Under the pieces are notes generated by a model. That model did no database searches. It was not told the DNA's origin and worked only from the letters and a program-made list of their open reading frames with translations. Shown here piece by piece: positions 11,220 through 21,653 of a stretch of 64,000 nt of DNA (position 1 is its first letter; each line of letters begins with the position of its first letter). The translations under genes were made by a program, and so were the position numbers. The DNA comes from Rhizoclosmatium globosum. Taxonomy: Eukaryota > Chytridiomycota > Chytridiomycetes > Chytridiales > Chytriomycetaceae. Location of the stretch: assembly GCA_002104985.1 (NCBI GenBank), contig MCGO01000019.1, forward strand, positions 124,001 through 188,000, given 5' to 3'.

Positions 11220-12846
11220 ATGAGTGAGAAACTGCTCCATCGACAACACGAACGCCAGATTTCACTTCAAACTGAGCAAGAAAAGACCTCAAAAAGGAGA
11301 AAACTCGGCCTTGGACTATTGTTTATTGTTGTGGCAAGTGCAGCAACCTTCCTCGCATTACACTTTACTTCTCGTTCCACTTCACAAACTCCGCCATCAA
11401 AACTTGCTTCCACTGCTGATGCATCCATATTGGTGCCATACACGTCATCAAGGCCTCCACTTGACGGATCTCTGGGCGGTGCCTGGTCCTCGGCCCTCAA
11501 AGTCTCCCTCTCGTCTCCCCTGGGCTCTGCTTCCTTACCACAACAAGCAACATCAGCTTACCTCCTCTGGGACTCGGACAATCTATACATTGGAGCGTCA
11601 ATCTCAGAAACGGACGTGTGGGGATCAATGCGTGACGATAACACCCAACTGTACCTCGAAAACAACTGGGAACTGTTTCTCGACCCTGACAGTGATGGAT
11701 TGAACTACTATGAGTTTGAAGTGAATCCTCTGGGTGAGTGGCGGTGTTCAACACAATGTTCAACTCGCTGAACAAGTAATCAAAAACCCCATAAATACTA
11801 AACTCAACACCAAAACAGGAACAACATGGCAACTATCCCTCAACAAGCCTACTCCCAAGGCGGGTCCCCTACATCCCCAGACCCCCTCCAAAACCTCCAA
11901 AAAGCCGTCCAAGTGCAAGGAACACTCAACAACCCTTCCGACAAGGACCAAGGCTGGTCCGTAACCCTCGCGATTCCATGGACAAGTCTCAACAGATTCA
12001 ACAGCAAGTTCCAAGGCGCGCCGAAAGGCAACGGGGAGACGATTGGGATCCAGTTTGCGAGGACTGAGTGGGGGTTTACGGTTAAAGATGGGGGGTATGT
12101 GAAGGGTGGGAAGAGTGATACGATTTTGTGGGCGGGGATGAGTGGGGATACGATTCATGATCCGAGTCAGTGGGGGGTTGTTGGGTTTAGTGGAGGTCCT
12201 AAACCGGTTGTTACTACAACTAGTGTGGTGGAGGTTCCAGTGAAGCCTACGACTGCTGCTATTCAAGATCCTATGACTAGTTCTGCTGCTGCTGTAGTTG
12301 TGCCAGCCACGTCTCCGGTTGTGAAAACAGGCGATGCGAATCCTGCACAAAGGTATTTTCACCGTCTTTATTCACCTTACTTAGTTTCTCTGTTAGAACC
12401 ACAACGGCAAATCACCAACATCTGCTGCAATTCAAGCGTCCGCAATCGTTTCGACTACCACTCAGAATAATGGCGCGCCAGCGCCAACAAACAAAGCAAG
12501 CGAGACAGAAGCACTCATAGTCGACAACAAGGTACTCTTTATCCTCCACCTCATCGTATTTATATTCGCTCAATAAATCAATTGCACTTTTGCATGTGTT
12601 TTCCTTCATTCTGTGTTGGAATTCTCAGTGCAATCAACAGTGCAGCAACAGGTCTTGTTACGGTGAGCCAAACGGATTCGACGGCTACTATTATCAAGCC
12701 AGGCTCAACTACCAGTCAAACTGTATCCGTTGCAAGGCGTTTCTCCGGCAGTGATAACGACTCTCAACCGTGCTGGTGCATCAGACGCATCTCAAGTGAT
12801 TGCCCTTTGCAGTTGCACTCTCAGTCTTGTTTTCTTATTGCTTTAA
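11220..12846 (+). CDS. CBM9-like carbohydrate-binding surface protein
   Basis: Membrane-anchored protein with one family-9-type carbohydrate-binding beta-sandwich. After a basic N-terminus, one hydrophobic segment (LGLGLLFIVVASAATFLAL, about residues 29-48) serves as signal anchor or uncleaved signal. The CBM9 domain follows: AYLLWDSDNLYIGASISETD, NWELFLDPDSDG, YEFEVNPLGTTWQLSL (joined across an intron) and WSVTLAIPWTSL. The rest is Thr/Ser/Ala-rich linker over further introns, ending in a hydrophobic tail (QVIALCSCTLSLVFLLL) right before the stop, like a GPI-attachment signal. Frame breaks lie near 11850 and 12750. A cell-wall or glycan-binding role at the surface is inferred; no catalytic domain is visible. 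Codons switch from C/A- to G/T-ending near 12030. Confidence 0.78.
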
Positions 12847-13079
12847 AACATGAAAAATAAAAGATTGACAATTTTTCTGTCGAGACTTCTGAAGGATCTT
12901 TCCGATTTGATGTGACATTTGAGTGCTTGGCGATCTTGTTTTTCAAGGGACCTTACGCGAGAAAGGAAACCCTAGTGAAAAAAAACGCTGGGACAAACCA
13001 TGACCCTCAGCTTGCTCGCAACGATCGCCACCTCGTTTGATGGACCTCTTCAAACCTTTACTCAGGAGGAGCAGTACTA

Positions 13080-13442
13080 TTGGCCCGGTCTCCAGAGTAC
13101 GATCACTTTGAGGTTATTGCGCCATGCTTCATCGACCCACGCGCTCCATCCGGGCTCTCTCTTCCGTCACCGGTTCCTGCACATTCGTCATATGGAGTAT
13201 CTTACCATGGACATGATACGCGTCCCATTCACTGTCCTCAATCACAAGCCGAAACACCCGCTACAACGGACTCTCGGCCGCCCACACTCTCCACCGAGGA
13301 AGTTGACGGCATGTCAATCGAAGAGCTCGAAAGATACGCGGCATTGAGACATGTTCGGTACAGGAAGGTGTGGGAGCGGGAACAGAAGGAGATGTTGAAG
13401 GTGTGGCGGTCGGAGAATGAGGTCGCCGATGACCCGAGATGA
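13080..13442 (+). CDS. Hypothetical small protein
   Basis: A 120-codon frame with a coding-like base pattern. The C-terminal half is strongly helical and charged (MSIEELERYAALRHVRYRKV, then a Glu/Lys-rich end); the N-terminal half is Pro/Ser-rich. I recognise no family. The true start may lie upstream, near 13000 or 13040, in another frame, given the frame breaks seen elsewhere. It is convergent with the next gene. Confidence 0.4.
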   Translation: MARSPEYDHFEVIAPCFIDPRAPSGLSLPSPVPAHSSYGVSYHGHDTRPIHCPQSQAETPATTDSRPPTLSTEEVDGMSIEELERYAALRHVRYRKVWEREQKEMLKVWRSENEVADDPR

Positions 13443-13631
13443 GCAATCGCATTTGTTGTTTGTAAACAATACAGACGATGATGTTGTATGACCTATTGTG
13501 ATGTAATCCGTGCGTATGATACCTTACGTACACTTTGTTACGTAATAAAGCCTTTGGACGTATCCGTATCGTCCAACAATGATAACCATATACTAGCGAG
13601 TCTTTATTCCACAGCCTGTATTCAAAAGACG

Positions 13632-14654
13632 CTACGTGCTCTTCAAATACTCTTCAGCCTCAATATAACTATCCAACCCACCAATATCCAAACGCCCCGA
13701 AATCCCCGTCGTGTATACAGGATACCTAAGAACCAACCACTCAATCAATCTACCCGCCGCATCTCTCGCTTCGAGCCCTTCTCCACGAGCAATACTCCCA
13801 TCCACAAACTCGTGAATCTTCCCTAACGCCTCATGCGAAAAGTAGTAGAAACACGGACACGCGAGTCGAGACTTTGTTGTTGTTGGATGCGGCTTTTCAA
13901 TGAGGGATGTGACGCGTACAGCAGTGCCGAAGGAATCATGTGGGTCTGTTTCGATGATTCCGTTTTGAGGGTGTCGATATCGTGTTTGACGGGATAGGAA
14001 GCTACAATGCATGGCGGCTGTTGTAGATTTGGACGTGGTGTGGTTGAGAGGGTGATGAATTCGGAGAGGGAAAAGTCTTTGAGGAAGAGAGTGTCGCCTG
14101 CAATACGAGGACGCCTTTGTATGTTTGTTTGTTGTCTAGATGGAAGTGTTTGATTGCGAGACTGAGGTCCGTTGTGGATCCTTTGTGAATAATGAGGGGA
14201 TTAATCAGATGTTGGTGACATTATGACAGTGAGTGATGTACCAAGTCGGGACTCATTCGTGGCAGTTCCATCGTTGAAAATAGAATCCTTGGGAATCCTT
14301 CTTTCTCAGCCCAGGCCACGAATTGTGTGTGGTTGAATTCGTTGCAAATAACAAACGAGTCGTTGGATGTGAGGCCTGGATCCTGTTACAACTATAAGTT
14401 CTTGATATAAGATATTTAAATGAATGAATGCTTACTGGTCGAGCTGCTTGAGCCAGTGGGAAATGAGTGGGACTCCTAACAGTGGAAGTAGGGCTTTCGC
14501 AACGCCCTTCTGAGCCTCAAATCGGCCAGATGTGTCTGCCTGGATATCTCTCTGAAGACGGGTTCCGTATCCGGCTGCGAGGAACTGTTCGAATGATCAG
14601 GTTGATGCTATAAGTCATCTAACTCTAATTTACCAACACTGCGACTTTTGACAT
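13632..14654 (-). CDS. Sugar nucleotidyltransferase-like protein (NTP_transferase)
   Basis: Predicted enzyme coupling a sugar or alcohol phosphate to an NTP, RmlA/LicC-like. The start at 14654 gives MSKVAVL; after an intron follow LAAGYGTRLQRD, GVAKALLPLLGVPLISHWLK (nucleotide-binding P-loop-like signature and conserved Lys), NDGTATNESRLG, IAGDTLFLKDFSLSEFI (the metal-binding Asp) and SLIEKPHPTTTKSRLACPCF. The end is SGRLDIGGLDSYIEAEEYL. At least three introns are present, with frame breaks near 14275, 14100 and 13960. The substrate is unknown. It begins only 23 bases past the stop of the upstream wax-synthase gene on the same strand. Confidence 0.78.
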
Positions 14655-14676
14655 AGTTTTTTATTCCAAAAGCCTT

Positions 14677-15967
14677 TCACATGAACTGTTGTATGTACTG
14701 AATCCATACTTCGGGCACAGGAAAACATCTATGTATACCAGCCGCCACATACGGATTTGAAAACATTGGCGCCGCAAACAACAACGCAACCGCAGTAAAT
14801 ACCCTTCCCATAAATTCAACATAATACCATTTCCCCATTTGACCCCAAATCCAGTAAGCCGCTTGAAAGCCAATTCCGACGAAAACAGAAGACCTTGCAT
14901 GAGGAAAAAAGTTGTGTGCTGAAATAAAAACGGATACGACCCTTCTCCCATCATTCCAACCAAGAACGCTTCATGAACCAAGCCAGAAGCAAGAAAAGCG
15001 CACATACACGCAACAAACGCGTGAAATTTGTTGGTTTTAGATGGTTTTCAGTGGCTCCACTCTTTGAATACTTTGAAACGGAGCCTAAGAAGTGCAGGAC
15101 TGGTTGAACTATTGTTCTTCGCATAGCGACACTGAATGTAAAATTCCACCGGCGGCTCCAGAAATCTTGGAGCGAAGTTGCCAAGTAGAAGGAGTGTGCG
15201 TTTAGAGTAAAATGTCCTTGGACGAGACAGGTAAGGGGGAGGATAACAGCAATGAAGGCTTTTAAAAATTGTGTCATTAGATTCAAAATTCAAAAGCCAA
15301 GTACGTACTGAGATCAGTAGCCGTAGCACTCTGCACAGCATACATAAATTGATGAGCTATACACCGAGTATTGTATCAATGGCAGAAGCTCCGTACATTG
15401 CGAACATAAGCTGTTGTTTAACACAATATGTGTCATAGGGATTCAGGATAAGGCCGCAGCTTCCATAAGGATACTTTGTTTTGAAGGCTCTAAAGACCAG
15501 CTGTACCCCACAGTTAAGCAGAACTCGCCCAGCTATTTTTAAGAAGAATACAGCATTTTGATCCTTCCACGGCACAGATCTACCCTTGTTGACTTGACGG
15601 CATTATCCTCCCCTAGAACTTTGGCATCGTAACGCCTTACAGACTCATTCTCGGCCGTAATCATGAACTCCATATATTCTTTGAAAGACCACTTGGATGT
15701 CATGCTTTTCGGGAAGAACGCTATGGCCAGCGTGTAGTAGATAAAGTTTTCGGCAAAGAGTCCCTTGACCATGAGATCAGATGTCCAGTCCTCGCACGGA
15801 AACATAAGGGGAATAGATGCGAAGATGAGAATTCCTATTGTGGCAATCTGCCACGATGGGAGTTCTGACTGGAGTGCGTGAAAGTGGACTGCGGGTAACA
15901 CAACGAGTATCAGGAGGAATGAGAGCCAGGCGGGAACCAGGGCGAAGCCATATTGACGATGGCTCAT
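14677..15967 (-). CDS. Wax-synthase-like MBOAT acyltransferase 1
   Basis: Multi-span membrane acyltransferase with the wax-synthase domain (acyl-CoA to an alcohol or diacylglycerol-like acceptor; substrate unknown). MSHRQYGFALVPAWLSFLLI is preferred as the start because it aligns with the start of the next paralogue; an ATG at 16017 is also in frame. Key blocks are MTSKWSFKEYMEFMITAENE, TSLQDFWSRRWNFTFSVAMR and ASGLVHEAF, which holds the presumed catalytic His. It ends PVPEVWIQYIQQFM. Frame breaks are near 15590, 15265 and 15025. It is a close tandem paralogue of the gene at 16221. Confidence 0.85.
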
Positions 15968-16220
15968 AGTTTTTCGGGATCTTTTCTCTTTCATTGACGT
16001 TCTGCAGTTTGAGCCCATCTTGTCTCAATTTGCCGATCTCCAACTTCTCGCTCTCAAACTGAATAAAATATAGTTCTTGAAATGTATCGTGGAAGAACTC
16101 CGTATATCTAGTTACACTGAGATTGTTGCGTTGGCCAAACCAAGGATGATTCTGTCCTGTTACGGATACCAATGCACCAACCTTAACTGTATTTTATTTG
16201 CAACATTCAAACAAAGCTCT

Positions 16221-17425
16221 TCAAATAAATTTCTGTACATATTGAATTACTTCATCAGGTACAGGAATCACACCACATAACCAGAGTCCACATGTGGATA
16301 TACAAACATAGGTGCTGCAATCATCAACGCACATACTGTTAATAAGCGGCTGGAAACATCACCTGCCAAGCCTGTTCCCCATGTTACTCCAAAGCCAATC
16401 GACTTCTTTATTACGAGGGAAGCTGAAAACAATAGGCCTTGTATAATAAAGAACCCAGTGCTTGCAAATAGGTGTTTGTATGCAGCTTCACCCATGGCTC
16501 CAATCAAAAACGCTTCATGTTTCAATCCAGAAACAAAAAATACGCACATGCACGCAATAAATGCGTGAAACTTGTTGGTTTTGTGTTCTTTCGAATGCTT
16601 TGCACCACGTAAGAAATTGAGAACAGGTAGAAAAACAGTACGCCGCATTGAAACGGTGAACGTGAAGTTCCATCTGTTGCTCCAAAAATCCTGAAGTGAA
16701 CTTGCTAAGAAAAATGAATGCGAAGGAAGGGTAAAGTTTCCTTGTACGAGCCAAGTCAGAGGCAAGACAACACCGACAAATGCTGACATTCATGTAAGTG
16801 GTGCCTAATAATACACAATGCACTTACTAATATCAATAGAAGCGGATCCAAACACTGCGTACATTATTTGATGGGCGACACAGTGTGTATCAAAGGGATT
16901 CAGGATAGTTCCACAGTTTCCGTAGGGATACTTCAAGTGAAACGCACTCACAACAACGATTATTCCATAGTCAAATATGAGTCTCAATGCCATCGTGATC
17001 AAGAAAATCGTATTTTGGTCCTTCCACGCCACTGATCTACCTTTGTTGACTTGGCGACGTTTGTCTTCACCAAGAACTTTGGCTTCATAACGTCGGACGG
17101 ATTCATTTTCAGCCGTAATCATGTATTCTGCGTATTCTTTGAAAGTCCACTTGGATGTCAGGGCTTGAGGAAAGTATGCAATGTCCAGTGTATGATAGAT
17201 GAAGTTCTCAACAAAGAGGCCCTTGACCATGAGATCAGAGGACCAGTCCTCGCATGGAAACATGACAGGAATTGTTACAAATAAGAGAACGCCGATGGTA
17301 GCAACCTGCCACGATGGAAGTCCAGATTTGAGTGCATGAAAATGGATTGACGGTAGTACTGTCAGAATCAGGAGGAATGACAGCCAAGCTGGGAGAAGAG
17401 TGAGTCCATATTGACGTTGGATCAT
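16221..17425 (-). CDS. Wax-synthase-like MBOAT acyltransferase 2
   Basis: Best-preserved member of the first subgroup. The first exon is open from 17425 (MIQRQYGLTLLPAWLSFLLI) to about 16830, with ENESVRRYEAKVLGEDKRRQ between helices. The second exon carries LQDFWSNRWNFTFTVSMRRT and VSGLKHEAFLIG; note Lys before His-Glu, where the other copies have Val or Leu. A single-base break close to the end, near 16270, separates the body from the conserved tail IPVPDEVIQYVQKFI. The 254 bases to wax synthase 1 hold no gene. Confidence 0.87.
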
Positions 17426-17883
17426 TTTTTTATGGTTGTGCTCATTCTCGTTGAAGGACGCACTGTTGTGCCATCATTTCCCGATCTCCACTCGCACTGC
17501 AACAACGTGTTTTATACAATGAAACTTCAATTGTAATTCTTCACAATTTGCATATTATCTCCCTACAGAAACTCGTTTTATTCCCTAATATGTGCCCATC
17601 GAAAGTTTCGTAAATTCGCAAGGAAGGTATTTTCGAAGGGTTAAAATGACGAGAAGAAGTGATCACTATCAACCTGTATTGAAGAGATTATGTCTTACGT
17701 ACAAGCTATTGAAATCCAACGTGTACAGTTCAAACATTAGTAGAATTGTTTCGGAGGGAATTCCACAAATGTTCGCGAAAAGGGACACGTTGCAAAATTC
17801 ACGAACGATGTTATGAAACTACTACAGCAATCTTAATCATGTCTTGATTGAGAAAGACTCTGTTTATTATCCGACAATTTAAA
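17426..17883. other. Intergenic, no gene seen
   Basis: AT-rich spacer between the wax-synthase start and the 3' end of the zinc-finger gene. A 74-codon open frame at 17592 shows no recognisable features and I do not call it. Confidence 0.5.
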
Positions 17884-18646
17884 CTATTTTTTGCAGTACT
17901 TTCGGATATGTCTCTTCAATGAGTCTGGTCTTTTGAACGCCTTTCCACAATCTGCGCATTCACTGATTTTGTCATTTGAGTGATGTGTTCGGTTATGACG
18001 ATGCAAGTCCGCAATTCTGGAAAAGCTTGTGCCACAATCATCACACCGAATCGGAAGTACTGGAGCAGACGTCGTTTTGTTGATTTTGGAGTTCATGGTT
18101 TTTGTGGCTGAAGGTGGATTGAGTTAATGCGGCCACAGCGTTTGAGTGAAAGTGTGACGGTGAGGGATCGAACGACAAATCTGAAGTTACAAGGAGCTGT
18201 CGATAAAGAGGTGCAGTTTTTGTAGAGGAAGAGTGGGAATAGTATTTTGGTAGTGATGCTGATGATGGGATAATTGGAGGCGTCATCATTGGTATAGGTG
18301 TGACTGGCTCTGGCGAATAAAGTTGAACTGGTGAGATAGACGGCGTGTTTGATGGACTCGGACGCAAATAATGCTCCAGTTGATGAAATCGTTGTTCATG
18401 TGATAGCAGCTGCAAAGACAGAGAAGGAAGTGGCTGTGCGTTCTGAACTTGTACGCATGACCGGAATAGAGACCAGACAGACGGTAGAACGGACCTATCC
18501 TTGGCCATTGAGCTAGATGGAGAGGTCGTGCTCAGATTCAGAGGCGATGTCATTTTTTCTTGGCTTGGGAATGGTGATGGCAAAACGAAGGCTGATTCAC
18601 TTGAGCCTCCACCACCTACACTCATCATCTTAAGTTTGTTAACCAT
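17884..18646 (-). CDS. C2H2 zinc-finger protein
   Basis: Putative DNA-binding regulator. A long Ser/Pro-rich N-terminal part (MVNKLKMMSVGGGGSSESAF onward) is followed by two consecutive C2H2 fingers at the extreme C-terminus: CDDCGTSFSRIADLHRHNRTH, paraphrased as C-x2-C-x12-H-x4-H, and CADCGKAFKRPDSLKRH. The two parts lie in different frames that overlap near 18080-18095, another one-base break. Start 18646 is the first ATG of the long frame. It is divergent from the OPT gene, sharing about 250 bases of promoter. Confidence 0.8.
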
Positions 18647-18900
18647 GAAATATAAATGCTGTAGCAAACGCAGCACGCAAAATCAATCAATGATACGGCC
18701 CAAAACGTTTCAAGATTGTCTAAGAAGCACAGGTGGTGTCTTGTGGCGGAGGCGCTTTCATCTCAGAGGCTTGCAGGCTGACGATTTTCATGCATTTAAT
18801 CAATTATCCCATTTCTCAACATGCCACCCTCATCTCTGCACGCCACCTCTCGATTCTATAAGAACCAGCGCCTTCCCAATCCATCAAAGAACATCCAAAA

Positions 18901-21359
18901 ATGACTACCACAGATCAAATCGTCTCTGAGAAAGAACACCAGATTGACGATCTCAAGCACGCCCATCCTGAATTGGAGGACGATGTTGAGGTTGAAGATA
19001 TCAAGGAAGTCGAAGAGAGAATGTGAGTATCCGATATAGCCGCCACCAAAAGATCACACTCTTACCATTTCCATCAGCGATTTCATCGTTCCACAGACCG
19101 ATGACCCTTCTACTCCGGCTTTCACTTTCCGTTCTGTCTTGCTCGGAACTCTCTGGGTTGTTCTCCTTTCCTTCGCCAACACCGCTCTCTCCTTCCGTAC
19201 TGCTGCGTTCTCTGTCGGAGCCAACATTGCCTTGATCCTCTCATACCCAATGGGTCTTTTCTTGGCTGCCGTCTTGCCAACTTCCGTTCCATGGTTGAAC
19301 CCCGGACCATTCTCTTTGAAGGAGCACGTCTGTATCTACATCATGGCTTCTTGCGGAGGTGTGCCATACGGTATTGACAACGTCGTTGCTCAAATTATGC
19401 CAACTTTGATGGGTAACACCGATATCTCGTTCATGCAATCCCTCGGTTTCGTCTTGGTCACCCAGTTCTTGGGTTACGGTCTTTCTGGTCTTACCCGTCG
19501 TTTCTTGGTCCGTCCAACAGCCATGTGGTGGCCATCTACCATGTCCACTATTGCTTTGTTCACTTCCTTCCACAAGGTTGAGTCCGGAGAGGTTGTTGGA
19601 AACCGTTACAAGATGTCCCGTTTCCAATTCTTCTGGATCGCGTTCATTGGAATGGGAATCTGGGAATGGGTTCCAGCCTTCATTGCCCCAGTCCTTCAGG
19701 CCGTTGCACTCTCATGTTTGATTGGCGGTCGCGGTAACGGTGCTCCAGGTGTTATGACTAAGTTTAACACTGTTGCCGGATCTGTCTAGTAAGTTTCTTG
19801 ACCTCTACCGCAATTGATTCTTATGTCTCCATTAATATTAGTAACGGTATTGGTATTATGGGTATTACCTTCGACTGGACCTACATCGGTTCCTATGTCT
19901 TCACCTCCCCATTCTGGGCTTTGATGGTTCAGTTGTCTGGTATCGTCTTCTTCCAGTGGATTCTTACCCCAATCATGTACGTGAACAATGTCTGGGGTTT
20001 GAACGAGAAGCTTTCTGAGGACCCAGTAACCCACAACCCACTCTTGAACACCCCACACTTGTTTGTTGGAAATGCCAACGGATCCAAGAAGCAAGGTTCC
20101 CGTGTTTCTCCAAAATACTTCTTCGACAAGACCAAGAACTACGATTTGAATGTCACTGCCTACAATGATGTAGCTCCAGTCTACATTACCTCCTTCTTTG
20201 CTCTCGTCTACGGTTGCTCTTTTTGTCTATCACTGCTGCCATCTCCCACGTTGCTCTTTGGTACGGAAAGGACATCTACCGTCAAGCTATGAACGCTTTC
20301 CGTCAAGTCCGCGATGAAGTTGACTCTCTCGATAAGCACGTCAAGATGATGGAAGCCTACCCAGACGTTCCAGACTGGGTCTATCTGGCTTTCTTGGCTG
20401 TTACCACCGTTGGTGCTCTCCTTGTCTCCCTCTTCACCCCATACAACATGCCATGGTGGGCCATCTTCTTCAACATCTTCATGGTTACTACCTTTATCTT
20501 GCCATTTGGTATTGTTCCAGCCATCACTGGTTTCTCCTTGTACTTGAACGTTTTGACTGAGTTCCTTATCGGACTCATGATTCCAGGACAAACCGTTGCT
20601 GTCATGGCCTTCAAGTCCTGGGGAACCAACAACTTGATCCAAGCTCTTGCCTTGACTGCTGACTTGAAGCTTGGTCAGTACCTCCACATTCCACCATATG
20701 CCATGGTTTTTGCTCAGTTCTGGGGAACCTTCATGAACGCGGTTGTGTCTACTTCCGCTTCTTACTTCATGATGTTCCAGAATAAGACCTTGCTCACCAG
20801 ACCAGAATGGGCCTACAACGGTTACCAGACTTTCTACTCTGCCGGAGGTATTTGGGGAGCCATTGGACCACAGCGTTTCTTCGGTATCGGATCTCTCTAC
20901 GAGGGTCTCTTGTGGTGCTTCTTGATTGGTGCTGTTGCTCCATTCTTCCCATGGTTGGCTAACAAGTACATCTACAAGTCCAAGTACTGGCATATGATCA
21001 ACTTCTCCATCTTCTTCTCGATTGGTTCGGCTGGTTACCCGCAGGTCTTCATCGTTGCCCCAATTCTCCTCGCCTTCGTCTCTCAGTACTTGTTTATCAA
21101 GAACAGAGAGTTCTACCAGAAGTATTTGTACGTCATGGGTGCCGCTTTCGATGGAAGTTCCGGTTTTGTTTCCTTGATTGTTTCTTTGCTAGGATTCGCG
21201 AATGTTAACTTCCCATTCTGGGCTCTCAACCCTAACTCCAACAACGTCAATATGGACTATTACTGTTACCCTAACTCTTCCTGGGATGACTATGACTGTG
21301 ATTATTACCTTTCTATTGGTCAGGATGCTCGTGCCGATGGATCTCCTTGCGCGGCTTAA
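18901..21359 (+). CDS. Oligopeptide transporter, OPT family (PT clade)
   Basis: Proton-coupled small-peptide importer of the ISP4/OPT type. A charged acidic N-terminal tail (EVEDIKEVEERI) precedes DDPSTPAFTFRSVLLGTLWV. The intron at 19022-19073 and the one at 19789-19841 splice in phase, restoring GSVYNGIGIMGITFDW. About 14 hydrophobic segments follow, with HIPPYAMVFAQFWGTFMNAV and EGLLWCFLIGAVAPFFPW, both typical of the family. One break near 20213 (GGTTGC context) lacks one base. Total about 790 residues, within family range. Base use is smooth (many TTG/TTC/CCA codons) without the wobble switch of the neighbours, consistent with a highly expressed gene. Confidence 0.93.
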
Positions 21360-21449
21360 AAAACGAAGCTTTCTATTTCTGTGTATTTTGAAAGCTTGTA
21401 GAGAATACATGATTCATATCTGCCCTTATTAGATTTGCGATGTTTATTT

Positions 21450-21580
21450 TCACGAAGAACTTTGCCTTAGCTCTGTCAGAGACCACTTTGACGTCAAGCA
21501 TCTTGGGAAGAATGCAATATCCAGCGTGTGATAATGAAGGTTTCGGCAAAGAGACCCTTGACCGATGGCCAGTCTTGGAA
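21450..21580 (-). pseudogene. Relic of a wax-synthase-like gene
   Basis: About 130 bases align base-for-base, with small gaps, to the early exon of wax synthases 1 and 2 (for instance to 15690-15775 and 17155-17235). Shared words include AATGCAATATCCAGCGTGTG and GGCAAAGAGACCCTTGACC. No frame stays open, and the rest of the gene is absent. It lies in the spacer between OPT and the kinase. Confidence 0.7.
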
Positions 21581-21653
21581 TATTTACAAACCTGTCAATG
21601 ACAATTTATTAGCGTCCGTTTACACTCATATGATTTGACATTAGCAAGGGCGA

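Noticed and set aside
20208..20993. 261-codon minus-strand frame over the OPT gene
   Set aside because: Antisense shadow of the OPT coding frame, which has unmistakable family motifs.
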